Notes under the pieces: model-generated | What the model saw: only the letters and a program-made list of their open reading frames with translations | The model's database searches: none | What the model was told of the DNA's origin: nothing | Shown: piece after piece, positions 37,514 to 48,399 of the stretch | Position numbering within the stretch: position 1 is the first letter of the stretch | How the letters are laid out: each line of letters starts with the position of its first letter | From: an uncultured Clostridium sp. | Lineage (GTDB): Bacteria > Bacillota > Clostridia > TANB77 > CAG-508 | DNA: 64,000 nt | Reading direction: 5' to 3' | Assembly (NCBI GenBank): GCA_946565805.1 | Contig: CAMNWO010000002.1 | Span: 62,001 to 126,000 of the forward strand | Position numbers and translations under genes: made by a program

Positions 37514-40500
37514 ATGCCAAAAAGAAAAGATATAAAAAGTGTATTAGTAATAGGATCAGGACCAATCGTAATAGGACAAGCAGCAGAATTTGATTATGCA
37601 GGAACACAAGCCTGTCTAGCCTTAAAAGAAGAAGGATATAGAGTTATATTAGTAAATTCCAATCCAGCAACCATTATGACAGACACAACTATTGCAGACA
37701 AAGTATATATGGAGCCACTAACTATGGAATATGTAGCAAAAATTATTCGTTATGAAAGACCAGATGCTATTCTTCCAGGAATTGGAGGACAAACAGGATT
37801 AAACATAGCCATGCAGTTATACAAAAAAGGAGTTTTACAAGAATGCCAAGTAGAACTTTTAGGAACTAGCAGTGAAAGTATTGAAAGGGCAGAAGATAGA
37901 GAAAAGTTTAAAGCACTATGTGAAGAATTAGGAGAACCAGTATTAGACTCTATTATAGCAACTACCATAGAAGAAGGAATGGAAGCAGCTAACAAAATAG
38001 GATATCCAGTTGTTTTAAGACCAGCATTTACACTAGGAGGAACTGGAGGAGGTTTTGCCGATAATGAAGAAGAACTAAAAGAAATTATAAAACATGCTCT
38101 AAAATTATCTCCAGTTGGACAAGTATTAGTAGAAAAAAGTATTAAAGGTTATAAAGAAATCGAATACGAAGTAATTCGAGATAGTAATGATACCGCTATT
38201 ACAGTATGTAATATGGAAAACTTAGACCCAGTAGGAGTTCATACAGGAGATTCTATTGTAGTAGCACCAAGTCAAACCTTAACCAATAAAGAATACCAAT
38301 TATTAAGAGACAGTGCCTTGAAAATCATTCGAACTTTGAAAATAGAAGGTGGATGTAATGTTCAATTTGCTTTAGACCCACATTCCTTTAACTATTATTT
38401 AATAGAAGTAAATCCTAGAGTATCACGTTCTTCCGCATTAGCTTCAAAAGCAAGCGGTTATCCAATTGCTAGAGTATCTGCTAAAATTGCAGTTGGTATG
38501 AGACTAGATGAAATCATGTTAGCAAACACACCAGCAAGTTTCGAACCAGCTTTAGACTACGTGGTGTCAAAAGTAGCAAGATTTCCATTTGATAAATTTA
38601 CACTTGCGTCTAACAAATTAAGTACACAAATGAAAGCAACAGGGGAAGTAATGAGTGTAGGAAGAAGTGTAGAAGAGAGTTTATTAAAAGCCATTCGTTC
38701 TCTAGAAATTGGTGTATGCCACATACAAATGGATAAATTTAATCAAGCAGAAACAGAAAAATTAATGGAATACATTCAAGAAGGAAGAGATGATAGAATT
38801 TATGCCATAGCAGAATTAATTCGAAGAGATATAGATTTGGGGCTAATTTATAATACTACTAAAATTGATATGTTCTTCCTAGAAAAAATTAAAAATATTG
38901 TAAAAATGGAAGAAGTAGTAAAACAAAATAAAGAAAACATAGAAGTATTAAAGCAAGCCAAAAAGATGGGATTTAGTGATAAATATATTGCAAAGATATG
39001 GAAAAAAACAGAAGAAGAAATTTATAGTCTAAGAAAGCAAGAAAAAATTTATCCTGTTTATAAAATGATAGACACTTGTAGCAGTGAGTTTGAAAGTTAT
39101 GTACCATATTTCTATTCAACTTATGAAGAAGAAAATGAGTCTATCATAAGTGAGAAAAAGAAAATAATTGTATTAGGAGCAGGACCAATCCGAATTGGAC
39201 AAGGTGTAGAATTTGATTATTCAACAGTACATGCCATTCAAACTATTAAGGAAGCAGGATATGAAGCAATTATTATTAATAACAATCCAGAGACAGTATC
39301 AACAGATTATACAACAAGCGATAAATTATATTTTGAACCATTAACCGTAGAAGATGTTATGAACATTATTGATTTAGAAAAGCCAGAAGGAGTGATTTCC
39401 GCATTAGGAGGACAAACTGCTATTAACTTAGCAGAACCACTTGACAGATTAGGTGTAAAAATTATTGGAACAGATGTCAATGCCATTGAAAAAGCGGAAA
39501 ACAGAGATGCTTTTGAAAAAGTAATGAAAAAATTAGAACTGTTACAACCACGAGGAGAAGCGGTGACGAATATAGAAGATGGTATTAAAGTAGCAGAAGA
39601 AATTGGCTATCCTGTATTAGTAAGACCAAGTTATGTGTTAGGTGGAAGAGCCATGCAAATTGTATCTAATAAAGAAGCCTTAGAAAAATACTTAAAAACA
39701 GCAGTAGAAGTTAATAAAAAACAACCTGTATTAGTGGATAAATATATTATAGGAAAAGAGTTAGAAGTAGATGCAGTATGTGATGGAACAGATGTATTTG
39801 TACCTGGAATTATGGAGCATGTTGAAAAAACAGGTATTCACTCAGGAGATAGTATCAGTATTTATCCAACCTTTAGTGTAAGTGAAGAAGCAAAGCAAAA
39901 AATATTAGATTATACAGTAAAATTAGGATTAGGAATTGGTATTGTGGGATTATATAACATTCAATTTATCGTGGATAAAAATGAAGATGTTTATGTTATT
40001 GAAGTGAACCCAAGGTCATCCAGAACGGTACCATTTATCTCAAAAGCAACTGGTTACTCTTTGGCAGATATAGGAACTTTAGTTATGCTTGGAAAAACGC
40101 TAAAGCAACAAGGAATAACAGAAGTATATCCAAAAGAAAAAGAAAAATGGTATGTTAAAGCGCCAGCATTCTCATTTTCTAAATTAAATGGGCTAGATGC
40201 TTATTTATCACCAGAAATGAAATCAACAGGAGAAGCAATTGGATATGACAAAAAGTTGACAAGAGCTTTATATAAAGCACTACAATCATCTGGAATGAAA
40301 TTAGCTAACTATGGGACTATTTTCTTAACAATAGCAAATGAAGATAAAGAAGATGCATTACCATTAATTAGAAGATTTTATAACTTAGGATTTAATATAG
40401 AAGCTACCAAAGGAACAGCAGAATTCTTGAAGCAACATGGGATTCGTACTAGAATTAAAAAGAAAATCAGTGAAGGAAGTAGCGAAATATTAGATTCTAT

Positions 40501-40693
40501 GCGAAAAGGATATGTAAATTACGTAATTAATACAAGAAATATTAACTCGATAAAAGAAGAAACAGATGGAGCGCAAATTAGAAGATGTGCAGTTGAAAAT
40601 AACATACCAATTTTTACAGCACTTGATACTGTAAGAGTATTATTAGATGTCTTAGAAGAAATTACATTAGGAATTTCAACGATAGATGAATAA
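37514..40693 (+). CDS. carB: Carbamoyl-phosphate synthase large subunit
   Basis: 1059 residues, the full two-fold ATP-grasp enzyme. Both halves are seen: [18 protein letters not shown] (near 13) and [17 protein letters not shown] (near 553), [12 protein letters not shown] and [27 protein letters not shown] and [16 protein letters not shown]. The C-terminal allosteric MGS-type domain follows and is a little short. ATG with AAAGGTGAGG upstream. Confidence 0.97.
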   Translation: MPKRKDIKSVLVIGSGPIVIGQAAEFDYAGTQACLALKEEGYRVILVNSNPATIMTDTTIADKVYMEPLTMEYVAKIIRYERPDAILPGIGGQTGLNIAMQLYKKGVLQECQVELLGTSSESIERAEDREKFKALCEELGEPVLDSIIATTIEEGMEAANKIGYPVVLRPAFTLGGTGGGFADNEEELKEIIKHALKLSPVGQVLVEKSIKGYKEIEYEVIRDSNDTAITVCNMENLDPVGVHTGDSIVVAPSQTLTNKEYQLLRDSALKIIRTLKIEGGCNVQFALDPHSFNYYLIEVNPRVSRSSALASKASGYPIARVSAKIAVGMRLDEIMLANTPASFEPALDYVVSKVARFPFDKFTLASNKLSTQMKATGEVMSVGRSVEESLLKAIRSLEIGVCHIQMDKFNQAETEKLMEYIQEGRDDRIYAIAELIRRDIDLGLIYNTTKIDMFFLEKIKNIVKMEEVVKQNKENIEVLKQAKKMGFSDKYIAKIWKKTEEEIYSLRKQEKIYPVYKMIDTCSSEFESYVPYFYSTYEEENESIISEKKKIIVLGAGPIRIGQGVEFDYSTVHAIQTIKEAGYEAIIINNNPETVSTDYTTSDKLYFEPLTVEDVMNIIDLEKPEGVISALGGQTAINLAEPLDRLGVKIIGTDVNAIEKAENRDAFEKVMKKLELLQPRGEAVTNIEDGIKVAEEIGYPVLVRPSYVLGGRAMQIVSNKEALEKYLKTAVEVNKKQPVLVDKYIIGKELEVDAVCDGTDVFVPGIMEHVEKTGIHSGDSISIYPTFSVSEEAKQKILDYTVKLGLGIGIVGLYNIQFIVDKNEDVYVIEVNPRSSRTVPFISKATGYSLADIGTLVMLGKTLKQQGITEVYPKEKEKWYVKAPAFSFSKLNGLDAYLSPEMKSTGEAIGYDKKLTRALYKALQSSGMKLANYGTIFLTIANEDKEDALPLIRRFYNLGFNIEATKGTAEFLKQHGIRTRIKKKISEGSSEILDSMRKGYVNYVINTRNINSIKEETDGAQIRRCAVENNIPIFTALDTVRVLLDVLEEITLGISTIDE

Positions 40694-40858
40694 TAAAGTA
40701 GGGATTTTAGGGGGAACTTCTAAATCCCTCTTTTTGTAAATTTTGATTTCGAATAAAATTTTTTCTGGAAAAATTTCCAAAAATAAGAAAAAGAGAGATA
40801 AATTATCAAAAGAATAAAAGAATATAAGTACAAATGCGAATTTACTATAAAATAAAAA

Positions 40859-40887
40859 TTGACTTGATAATAAAGACGAGCTATAAT
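40859..40887 (+). promoter_or_regulatory. Promoter of the 40932 gene
   Basis: TTGACT at 40859-40864, 17 bases, TATAAT at 40882-40887. A possible 7-codon upstream ORF (40906-40929, ending TGA) precedes the start. Confidence 0.7.
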
Positions 40888-40931
40888 TAGGGAAGGATGT
40901 GAAGTATGCAAAATAAAAGGAGAGATTGAAA

Positions 40932-41240
40932 ATGGTAGAAAAAGAATTAATACAATTTTTACAAGAACAAAAAGAAGAAACAGTACTAGTATATTTACAA
41001 GGAATTATTGAAACTAAAATAGTAATAGAACAAATGCATATAAAGAAACAAAATAATAAACTGATATTAGAAAATAAAATAGAAAAGGAAGAGAATATAG
41101 GGTTTAATCTAAGTCAACTTATGAAGATTACTCAAATACATGAAAATGAAGTTTTATTAGAATTTGATCCATCCCAAAAGGTAATTATAAAAACAAAAGA
41201 TAAAATAAAAGAAGCTATTACTATAAAAAGCAATAGCTAG
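40932..41240 (+). CDS. Small unknown protein
   Basis: 102 residues from ATG 40932 (AAAGGAGAG, nine bases upstream). Charged, beta-rich, no signal peptide: ETVLVYLQGIIETKIVIEQ, then NEVLLEFDPSQKVIIKTKDKI. Possibly an OB-like or RNA-binding beta domain, but not recognised. Ends tail to tail with the XRE regulator at 41237, overlapping by four bases. Confidence 0.6.
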   Translation: MVEKELIQFLQEQKEETVLVYLQGIIETKIVIEQMHIKKQNNKLILENKIEKEENIGFNLSQLMKITQIHENEVLLEFDPSQKVIIKTKDKIKEAITIKSNS

Positions 41241-41566
41241 GATTTTTTTAAACTATTTGCGACATTTTGGCATAGACTAAAGTATAGAGCGTGGTTTTTT
41301 TCAGGAATTGTTTTTAAAATCTCATCAAAAATCGTATTTAAATTGTTTAATCTCATACCAAAAATTAAATAATCTAAACTTACATCTAAAGTTTGAGCTA
41401 TTTTGGAAATAGTAGCTAAACTACAGACACTACAACCTCTTTCAATTCCACTTACATAAGAAGGGGAAACATCAATTAATTCCGATAGTTTTTCTTGCGT
41501 CAACTTCAATTCTTTTCTTCTAATTTTAATTCTTTCTCCAATTTTTATATAATTTAAATTCTCCAT
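41237..41566 (-). CDS. XRE-family transcriptional regulator
   Basis: 109 residues. N-terminal helix-turn-helix: IGERIKIRRKELKLTQEKLSELIDVSPSYVSGIERG; the C-terminal part is an unrecognised short helical domain. ATG at 41566 with GAGG in its upstream strand. It is convergent with 40932 and divergent from pgk, so it could act on the pgk promoter; that is inference. Confidence 0.85.
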   Translation of the reverse strand: MENLNYIKIGERIKIRRKELKLTQEKLSELIDVSPSYVSGIERGCSVCSLATISKIAQTLDVSLDYLIFGMRLNNLNTIFDEILKTIPEKNHALYFSLCQNVANSLKKS

Positions 41567-41676
41567 TTACTACACCTCATTATGGTATTATTCTATACTG
41601 AATAGAGAACAAACAGAACAAACTAAAAGTGTTAAACTACAACTTAAAGTGTAGAAAAACGAAAGAAAGAAAACAC

Positions 41677-41734
41677 TTGAAAAGTATTCTTTTTTGGTAT
41701 AGAATGGTATTGCCTAAAGAAAAAAAGGCAATAC
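41677..41734 (+). promoter_or_regulatory. pgk-operon promoter with a perfect inverted repeat
   Basis: TTGAAA 41677-41682, 17 bases, TAGAAT 41700-41705, then GTATTGCC (41707-41714) and GGCAATAC (41727-41734), an 8-bp perfect dyad directly after the -10 box. Same arrangement as at gapA (33440). Confidence 0.85.
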
Positions 41735-41774
41735 TAAAAGAAGAAAGAAAAAAATACATTTAGGAGGAAGAAGA

Positions 41775-42956
41775 ATGAACAAAAAAACAATTAAAGATAT
41801 TGATGTAAAAGGAAAAAAGGTATTAGTACGTTGTGATTTTAACGTACCAATGGATGAAAACCAAAACATAAGAGATAACAAAAGAATAGTAGGAGCTTTA
41901 CCAACGATTCAATACTTATTAGAAAATAATTGTGCTATTATTTTGTGTTCTCACTTAGGAAGACCAAAAGGAGAATTTAAACTAGAATATTCATTGAAGC
42001 CAGTAGCCAAAGAATTAGAAAAATTATTAGGAAAAGAAGTTATAGTGGCAAATGATGTAATTGGAGAAGATGCAAAAGCAAAAGCAAAAGAATTACAAAA
42101 AGGGCAAATCTTATTATTAGAAAACGTAAGATTTCACAAAGAAGAAACAGACAACGACAAAGAATTTGCCAAAGAGCTAGCTAGTATGGCAGAAATTTAT
42201 GTAAGTGATGCTTTTGGAACTACCCATAGAGCACATGCTTCTACAGCAGGAGTAGCAGAATTTTTACCAGCAGTAGCAGGATTTTTAATTGAAAAGGAAC
42301 TAAAATTCTTAGGGAATGCCATTGAAAATCCAGAAAGACCATTTGTAGCAATATTAGGAGGAGCTAAAGTATCCGATAAAATAGGTGTTATTGATAATTT
42401 ATTGGAAAAAGTAGATACACTAATAATTGGTGGAGGAATGGCATATACATTCTTTAAAGCACAAGGATATGAAGTAGGAGCTTCTATTTGTGAAGTAGAT
42501 AAATTAGATTTAGCAAAAGCATTAATGAAAAAAGCAGAAGAAAAAAATGTAAAATTAATGTTGCCAGTTGATACCAAAATAGGAAATCCAGATAATCCAG
42601 AAGGAGAAAGCAAAACAGTAAAATATAATGAAATTCCAGAAGGATGGGAAGGATTTGATATAGGAGAAGAAACCATAAATTTATTTATAGAGGAATTAAA
42701 ACATGCAAAAACTGTATTTTGGAATGGGCCACTAGGATTATTTGAAGTGGAACAATTTGCTAAAGGAACAAATGGTATAGCAAAAGCACTAGCAGACATT
42801 GAATGCATTACCATTGTTGGAGGGGGAGACTCTTCAGCAGCACTAAAAAAAGCGGGAGTAGAAGATAAAATGACGCATATCTCAACTGGAGGAGGAGCAT
42901 CCTTAGAATTTTTAGAAGGGAAAGCCTTACCAGGAATTGAATGCCTATTAAGTTAG
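41775..42956 (+). CDS. pgk: Phosphoglycerate kinase
   Basis: 393 residues. [12 protein letters not shown] start motif, SHLGRPKGE, the nucleotide loop [12 protein letters not shown] and [13 protein letters not shown] at the C-terminus. Makes ATP from 1,3-bisphosphoglycerate in glycolysis. ATG with TAGGAGG upstream. First gene of a glycolytic operon with tpiA (20 bases on) and gpmI. Confidence 0.97.
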   Translation: MNKKTIKDIDVKGKKVLVRCDFNVPMDENQNIRDNKRIVGALPTIQYLLENNCAIILCSHLGRPKGEFKLEYSLKPVAKELEKLLGKEVIVANDVIGEDAKAKAKELQKGQILLLENVRFHKEETDNDKEFAKELASMAEIYVSDAFGTTHRAHASTAGVAEFLPAVAGFLIEKELKFLGNAIENPERPFVAILGGAKVSDKIGVIDNLLEKVDTLIIGGGMAYTFFKAQGYEVGASICEVDKLDLAKALMKKAEEKNVKLMLPVDTKIGNPDNPEGESKTVKYNEIPEGWEGFDIGEETINLFIEELKHAKTVFWNGPLGLFEVEQFAKGTNGIAKALADIECITIVGGGDSSAALKKAGVEDKMTHISTGGGASLEFLEGKALPGIECLLS

Positions 42957-42976
42957 GAAAAGGAAGGAGAAAAAAG

Positions 42977-43729
42977 ATGAGAAAAAAAGTAATAGCAGGA
43001 AATTGGAAAATGAACATGCTTCCCAATGAAGCCATTCAATTTATTGAAGAATTAGCACCAGTTGTAAAAAATACAAAACATGAAGTAATCTTATGTGTAC
43101 CATATACAGATTTATTTTATGCATTATTAACAGCACAAGGTACCAATATAAAAATTGGAGCACAAAATATGCATTTTGAAGAAAGTGGAGCATATACAGG
43201 AGAAATATCTGCCAAAATGTTAAAATCCATTAATGTAGAGTATGTTATTATCGGTCATTCCGAAAGAAGACAATACTTTAATGAAACAGATGAAACGGTT
43301 AACAAAAAAGTAAAAACAGCTTTTCAAAATGGATTAAAACCAATTGTATGTGTAGGAGAAACTTTAGAACAAAGAGAAGCAGATCAAACAGAAGAAATCA
43401 TAACCAACCAAACAAAATTTGCATTAGAAGGATTAACAGAAGAACAAATAAAAAATACAATTATAGCTTATGAACCAATATGGGCAATTGGCACAGGAAA
43501 AACAGCAACAAGTGAAGATGCCAACAATAGCATTAAAGCAATTAGAAATAAAATCGCTGAAATCTATGGACAAATAGTGGCAGATGGAGTTATAATACAA
43601 TATGGTGGAAGTGTAAAGAGCACAAATGCCAAAGAATTATTTGAAATGTCTGATATAGATGGAGGCCTAGTGGGAGGTGCCAGTCTTAAAGCAGACGAAT
43701 TTAGTAAAATTGTAAATTTCGAAAATTAG
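42977..43729 (+). CDS. tpiA: Triose-phosphate isomerase
   Basis: 250 residues from ATG 42977 (GAAGGAG). Catalytic Lys in AGNWKMNM, His in YVIIGHSERRQ, Glu in AYEPIWAIGTGKTA, phosphate loop QYGGSVKSTNAKEL. Interconverts DHAP and G3P. Followed by a 33-bp inverted repeat before gpmI. Confidence 0.97.
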   Translation: MRKKVIAGNWKMNMLPNEAIQFIEELAPVVKNTKHEVILCVPYTDLFYALLTAQGTNIKIGAQNMHFEESGAYTGEISAKMLKSINVEYVIIGHSERRQYFNETDETVNKKVKTAFQNGLKPIVCVGETLEQREADQTEEIITNQTKFALEGLTEEQIKNTIIAYEPIWAIGTGKTATSEDANNSIKAIRNKIAEIYGQIVADGVIIQYGGSVKSTNAKELFEMSDIDGGLVGGASLKADEFSKIVNFEN

Positions 43730-43744
43730 AAAGTTGCCGATGAG

Positions 43745-43854
43745 GTTGCCAATGGTTCCAGGTTTAAATGGCAACTTATAGAGAAATAGTTATTTTAAAT
43801 AAAAATATGATTCAATATTAAAAGTTGCCATTTAAACCTGGAACCATTGGCAAC
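43745..43854. repeat. 33-bp perfect inverted repeat between tpiA and gpmI (family D)
   Basis: Arms 43745-43777 and 43822-43854 are exact reverse complements starting GTTGCCAATGG and containing GGTTTAAATGGCAAC; extra partial units (GTTGCC, CGAACCATTGGCAA) sit outside the arms at both sides. The core CATTTAAACCTGGAA is shared with the smaller element at 53120. Confidence 0.88.
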
Positions 43855-43894
43855 TCGAACCATTGGCAAACTAAAAAAGAAAAGGTGGTAAACA

Positions 43895-45436
43895 ATGAAA
43901 GACAAACTAACAATGCTAATGATATTAGATGGTTTTGGAGACAACCCAAATAACGATGGAAATGCTATTAAATTAGGGAAGACTCCTAATATAGACAAAA
44001 TAATGAAAAAATATACTCATACAGAAATTCATACAAGTGGTCTAGCAGTAGGATTGCCAGAAGGACAAATGGGAAACTCAGAAGTAGGGCATACAAATAT
44101 TGGAGCAGGAAGAGTGGTATATCAAGAATTAACAAGAATCACAAAATCAATTGAAGATGGAGACTTTTTTAGTAATCCAGAATTTATATCAGCTATCGAA
44201 AATTGTAAAAAGCACAATTCAAAATTACACATTTTAGGATTAGTATCTGATGGTGGGGTACATAGTCATAATCGTCATTTATATGGCTTGTTGGAGATGG
44301 CAAAAAGAAGAGATTTTGAAGATGTATATGTACATTGTTTCTTAGATGGAAGAGATACACCACCTGCATCAGCAGAAGGATATATTATGAAATTGCAAGA
44401 AAAAATGAATGAAAAGCAAATTGGGAAAATTGCTAGCATATCAGGAAGATTTTATGCAATGGATAGAGACAAGAGATGGGAGAGAGTTAAAAAATGTTAT
44501 GATGCTCTTGTAAAAGGAGAAGGAAACAAAGCAGGAAGTAGCATAAAAGCGATAGAAGACTCCTACCAAAAAGAAGTATTTGATGAATTTGTAGAGCCAA
44601 CTTTAATCTGCAATGGCGAAGAACCAATTGCAACGATTGGAAAAAATGATTCTGTTATTTTCTTTAATTTTAGACCAGATAGAGCAAGAGAAATTACAAG
44701 AGCATTGGTAGATCCAGAATTTGATGGATTTGAAAACAAAAAAGATTTAAATTTATATTATGTATGTTTCACAAATTATGATGAAACTATGCCAAATGTG
44801 CATATTGCATTCAAAAAAGAGACATTGCATAATACGTTTGGAGAATATGTAAGTGAAAAAGGATATAGCCAGTTACGTATTGCAGAAACTGAGAAATATG
44901 CTCATGTAACATTTTTCTTCAATGGAGGAGAAGAAAAACAATACGAAGGTGAAGAGAGAATATTGGTACCATCTCCAAAGGTAGAAACTTATGACCAAAA
45001 GCCAGAAATGAGTGCCTATGAAGTAACAGAAAAAGTACTAGAAGCAATTGAAAATGATAAATATGATTGTATTATATTGAACTACGCAAACACAGACATG
45101 GTAGGACATACGGGAAGTTTAGAAGCTGCTAAGAAAGCAGTAGAAACAGTAGATGAATGTGTTGGAAAAGTAGTAGAATTAGTAGAAAAGAAACAAGGAA
45201 ACTTATTGATTACAGCAGATCACGGAAATGCAGAACAAATGATAGATTATAGTACAGGAGAACCACACACAGCTCATACAACTAATCCAGTACCACTAAT
45301 CTTAGTAACTGCTGACAACACCTTAAAACTAAAATCAGGAGGAAAATTAGCCGATTTAGCACCAACTATGCTAGACTTAATGAATCTTGAAAAACCAGAA
45401 GAGATGACGGGAAATAGTTTGTTAGATAAGGAATAA
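43895..45436 (+). CDS. gpmI: Cofactor-independent phosphoglycerate mutase
   Basis: 513 residues. Mn-dependent i[11 protein letters not shown] metal site, catalytic Ser in [12 protein letters not shown] near residue 60, [19 protein letters not shown] [11 protein letters not shown], and [12 protein letters not shown] plus [10 protein letters not shown] metal ligands. ATG with AAAGGTGG upstream. Third gene of the glycolytic operon. Confidence 0.97.
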   Translation: MKDKLTMLMILDGFGDNPNNDGNAIKLGKTPNIDKIMKKYTHTEIHTSGLAVGLPEGQMGNSEVGHTNIGAGRVVYQELTRITKSIEDGDFFSNPEFISAIENCKKHNSKLHILGLVSDGGVHSHNRHLYGLLEMAKRRDFEDVYVHCFLDGRDTPPASAEGYIMKLQEKMNEKQIGKIASISGRFYAMDRDKRWERVKKCYDALVKGEGNKAGSSIKAIEDSYQKEVFDEFVEPTLICNGEEPIATIGKNDSVIFFNFRPDRAREITRALVDPEFDGFENKKDLNLYYVCFTNYDETMPNVHIAFKKETLHNTFGEYVSEKGYSQLRIAETEKYAHVTFFFNGGEEKQYEGEERILVPSPKVETYDQKPEMSAYEVTEKVLEAIENDKYDCIILNYANTDMVGHTGSLEAAKKAVETVDECVGKVVELVEKKQGNLLITADHGNAEQMIDYSTGEPHTAHTTNPVPLILVTADNTLKLKSGGKLADLAPTMLDLMNLEKPEEMTGNSLLDKE

Positions 45437-45441
45437 AAAAT

Positions 45442-46137
45442 ATGTTAAACCATACGAAAAAAATAAAAGAAATATATGAAGATATACAAAGAAAACTATT
45501 TTATATGATACCAGAAAAATGGGATAAATTATATTTATATAGTTCAATCTTAGATATTCCTGACAAAGAAGGAAAAACAGGAGAATTATTCTTCTATTAT
45601 ATTCCAAAAGGAATTCTAAAGAAAAAGCCAGTTAATGTTTATGAAATACCAGCAAAATTTAATTTAGATGAAAATCAATATCTTAGATTAGTCCAATTAC
45701 TATATGCCAAAATAAAAGAATTGAGACAAGAATTTCGCAAATCAGAAAGAAATGAAATATGGACGAATATAACGATGTCCATACAAAACCTGAAATTCAA
45801 GGTAGAGTATGATTATACAGATTTAAATCATAGTGACTTTTCGAGCTACGAAAGACATGTGATTTGGAGATATGAAGTATTAGGAATTGGAGAAGAACAA
45901 GTAAGTAAAGAAGATAAAGAAATTTTGAAACGATATTTGTTAGGTGCCAAAACATTAACTAAAAAAGAACATTATGACTCTGGTATTTACATTCGTGACA
46001 TCGAAAATGTGATTGCTTATAGTAATGAAAATGCAAGAACACCAGATGTCGAACAAGTAGTGGAAAAGACAGAAAAAAGACATAAAAATCAATTATTATT
46101 ATCAAAAGAAGAAATTGAGAAAATGAAGAAACAATAA
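45442..46137 (+). CDS. YezG/DUF600-like immunity-type protein
   Basis: 231 residues. The start IKEIYEDIQRKLFYMIPEKWDKLYLYSSIL with a later ELFFYY strand is the DUF600 (YezG) pattern; in B. subtilis YezG is the immunity protein against the YeeF-type polymorphic toxin. Residues 145-231 are an extra helical region. Six bases after gpmI and no toxin beside it, so it is an orphan immunity homologue or has another role in this lineage. Resemblance judged by eye. Confidence 0.62.
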   Translation: MLNHTKKIKEIYEDIQRKLFYMIPEKWDKLYLYSSILDIPDKEGKTGELFFYYIPKGILKKKPVNVYEIPAKFNLDENQYLRLVQLLYAKIKELRQEFRKSERNEIWTNITMSIQNLKFKVEYDYTDLNHSDFSSYERHVIWRYEVLGIGEEQVSKEDKEILKRYLLGAKTLTKKEHYDSGIYIRDIENVIAYSNENARTPDVEQVVEKTEKRHKNQLLLSKEEIEKMKKQ

Positions 46138-46153
46138 AAAGTTATTAATTTTT

Positions 46154-46210
46154 TATATATGCTTTTAGATTTCTATAATTCAATGTCAATATATAGTAAA
46201 AGCATATATA
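46154..46210. repeat. Perfect 14-bp inverted repeat before the Fe-S scaffold gene
   Basis: TATATATGCTTTTA (46154-46167) and TAAAAGCATATATA (46197-46210) with a 29-base loop. No clear T run; either a terminator-like hairpin or an operator. Confidence 0.55.
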
Positions 46211-46250
46211 AAGTCAAAAAATAAATGGAGAAATGAAAGGAGTAATTAAA

Positions 46251-46943
46251 ATGATTTATTCAAAAGAATTAGAAGAAATGTGCGAAGTACGCAAAGGAGT
46301 AGACCATGGACCAGCACCAATTCCAGAAGAAGGAAAATGGGTAAAAGCAAAAGAAATTAGTGATATTTCAGGATTAACACATGGTATTGGATGGTGTGCA
46401 CCTCAACAGGGAGCATGTAAATTAACTTTAAATGTAAAAGATGGAATCATTCAAGAAGCGTTAATTGAAACAATTGGATGTTCTGGAATGACACATTCAG
46501 CTGCTATGGCAGGAGAAATTTTAACAGGAAAAACTTTATTAGAAGCTTTAAATACAGATTTAGTATGTGATGCTATCAATACAGCAATGAGAGAATTATT
46601 CTTACAAATTGTATATGGTAGAACACAAACTGCATTCTCAGAAGGAGGATTACCAGTAGGAGCAGGACTAGAAGATTTAGGAAAAGGACATACTTCACAA
46701 GTTGGAACCATTTATTCAAGTACATTAAAAGGACCTAGATACTTAAATCTAGCAGAAGGATACATAGTTGAAATTGGATTAGATAAAGATGACCAAATCA
46801 TCGGTTATAAATATGTTCATTTAGGAAAAATGATGGATAACATCAAAGCTGGAATTGAAGCAGCAGAAGCAATTGAAAAAGCTTCAGGAACTTATGGAAG
46901 ATTTGATGAGGCTGTTAAGAAAATTGACCCAAGAAAACAATAG
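46251..46943 (+). CDS. NifU-like iron-sulfur cluster assembly scaffold (GGGtGRT partner)
   Basis: 230 residues from ATG 46251 with AAAGGAG seven bases upstream. Cysteines in LTHGIGWCAPQQGACKL, ETIGCSGMTHSAAMAGEIL and LVCDAI give the scaffold-like pattern; the IGCSGMTHS block is the IscU-type metal motif. Such proteins sit next to GGGtGRT proteins in many Clostridia. Cytoplasmic. MazG-like and GGGtGRT genes follow. Confidence 0.8.
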   Translation: MIYSKELEEMCEVRKGVDHGPAPIPEEGKWVKAKEISDISGLTHGIGWCAPQQGACKLTLNVKDGIIQEALIETIGCSGMTHSAAMAGEILTGKTLLEALNTDLVCDAINTAMRELFLQIVYGRTQTAFSEGGLPVGAGLEDLGKGHTSQVGTIYSSTLKGPRYLNLAEGYIVEIGLDKDDQIIGYKYVHLGKMMDNIKAGIEAAEAIEKASGTYGRFDEAVKKIDPRKQ

Positions 46944-46953
46944 GAGGAAATTT

Positions 46954-47277
46954 ATGATAAATGACTTATGCGAAAAGGCATATAAAATAGCTAAAGAACA
47001 TGGTTTTTGGAACGAAGAAAGAAACTTTGGAGAAGTTATAACATTAATGCATTGTGAATTATCAGAGGCTTTCGAAGAATATAGAAACGGGAAAGAAATA
47101 AATGAGACTTACTATGAGAACGGAACCAAACCATGTGGAATACCATCAGAGTTAGCAGATGTCGTTATAAGAATATTTGATTTCTGTGGGGGAAATGGAA
47201 TAGATTTAGAAAAAATAATCCTAGAAAAAATGGAATATAATGAAACCAGACCATATAAAAATGGAAAGAAATGTTAA
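46954..47277 (+). CDS. MazG-like NTP pyrophosphohydrolase
   Basis: 107 residues from ATG 46954 (TAGGAGG, 10 bases after the scaffold stop). ITLMHCELSEAFEEYRNG carries the EExxE type of metal-binding helix and ELADVVIRIFDF carries the second ExxD pair, the MazG alpha-helical pattern. It would clear non-canonical or excess NTPs. Its position between the Fe-S scaffold and the GGGtGRT gene suggests a lineage-specific insertion or functional link. Confidence 0.78.
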   Translation: MINDLCEKAYKIAKEHGFWNEERNFGEVITLMHCELSEAFEEYRNGKEINETYYENGTKPCGIPSELADVVIRIFDFCGGNGIDLEKIILEKMEYNETRPYKNGKKC

Positions 47278-47290
47278 AGGAGGAATAAAA

Positions 47291-48292
47291 ATGGCAGTAA
47301 CATTTGAAAGTTATGAAAGAAGAATAGATCAAATTAAACCAGTAATGGAAAAATACGGAATTGAAAGTTTCGAACAAGCACTAGAAATATGTAAAGAAAA
47401 AGGATTTAATCCTTATGAAATCGTAAAAGGAGTACAACCAATTTGTTTTGAAAATGCAGCATGGGCATACACTTTAGGAGCAGCAATTGCTATCAAAAAA
47501 GGATGTACAAAAGCAGCAGATGCAGCAAAAGCAATTGGAGAAGGACTACAAGCATTTTGTATTCCAGGTTCAGTTGCTGACGACAGAAAAGTTGGATTAG
47601 GACATGGAAACTTAGCTTCTATGCTATTATCAGAAGATACAAAATGTTTTGCTTTCTTAGCAGGACATGAATCTTTTGCAGCAGCAGAAGGAGCAATCGG
47701 AATTGCAAAATCAGCAAATAAAGTAAGAAAAGAGCCATTAAGAGTTATCTTAAACGGACTTGGAAAAGATGCAGCACAAGTTATCTCAAGAATTAATGGA
47801 TTTACCTATGTAAAAACAGATTTTGATTTCTTCACAGGAAAAGTAAAAGTTGTGGAAGAAATTGCTTACTCAGATGGAGAAAGAAGCAAAGTAAGATGCT
47901 ATGGAGCAAATGATGTTAGAGAAGGTGTTGCTATCATGTGGATGGAAGATGTTGATGTATCTATCACAGGAAACTCAACTAACCCAACAAGATTCCAACA
48001 TCCAGTAGCAGGTACATACAAAAAAGAAAGATTAGCAGAAAATAGAAAATATTTCTCAGTTGCATCAGGGGGAGGAACAGGAAGAACACTTCACCCAGAC
48101 AATATGGCAGCAGGACCAGCTTCTTATGGTATGACAGATACAATGGGAAGAATGCATTCAGACGCACAATTTGCAGGTTCATCATCTGTACCAGCACACG
48201 TTGAAATGATGGGATTAATCGGAATGGGTAACAACCCTATGGTAGGTGCATCAGTAGCTGTAGCTGTAGCAGTAGAAGAAGCTATGAAATAA
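47291..48292 (+). CDS. GGGtGRT protein
   Basis: 333 residues from ATG 47291 (AAAGGAGG). The signature SGGGTGRTLHPDN near residue 260 names the family. Other conserved parts: GHGNLASMLLSEDT, CFAFLAGHESFAAAEGA, and PAHVEMMGLIGMGNNPMVGAS. Role not established; it is regularly linked with the preceding scaffold protein, suggesting Fe-S metabolism. Confidence 0.92.
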   Translation: MAVTFESYERRIDQIKPVMEKYGIESFEQALEICKEKGFNPYEIVKGVQPICFENAAWAYTLGAAIAIKKGCTKAADAAKAIGEGLQAFCIPGSVADDRKVGLGHGNLASMLLSEDTKCFAFLAGHESFAAAEGAIGIAKSANKVRKEPLRVILNGLGKDAAQVISRINGFTYVKTDFDFFTGKVKVVEEIAYSDGERSKVRCYGANDVREGVAIMWMEDVDVSITGNSTNPTRFQHPVAGTYKKERLAENRKYFSVASGGGTGRTLHPDNMAAGPASYGMTDTMGRMHSDAQFAGSSSVPAHVEMMGLIGMGNNPMVGASVAVAVAVEEAMK

Positions 48293-48303
48293 TCATGATT
48301 TTT

Positions 48304-48339
48304 GAGACAGAGGGGACAGACCTTTTCTGTCTCATTTTA
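48304..48339. repeat. Short family B hairpin after the GGGtGRT gene
   Basis: TGAGACAGA and TCTGTCTCA arms around GGGGACAGACC, ending in TTTTAG; can also serve as a terminator. Confidence 0.7.
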
Positions 48340-48399
48340 GTTGAAAATAATACAAGCCATATGGTATAATAACCACGCAAAGTAAAAGGAGGAGAAGTC

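Noticed and set aside
45442..46137. A complete toxin-immunity system
   Set aside because: No toxin gene on either side; only the immunity-like homologue is present.
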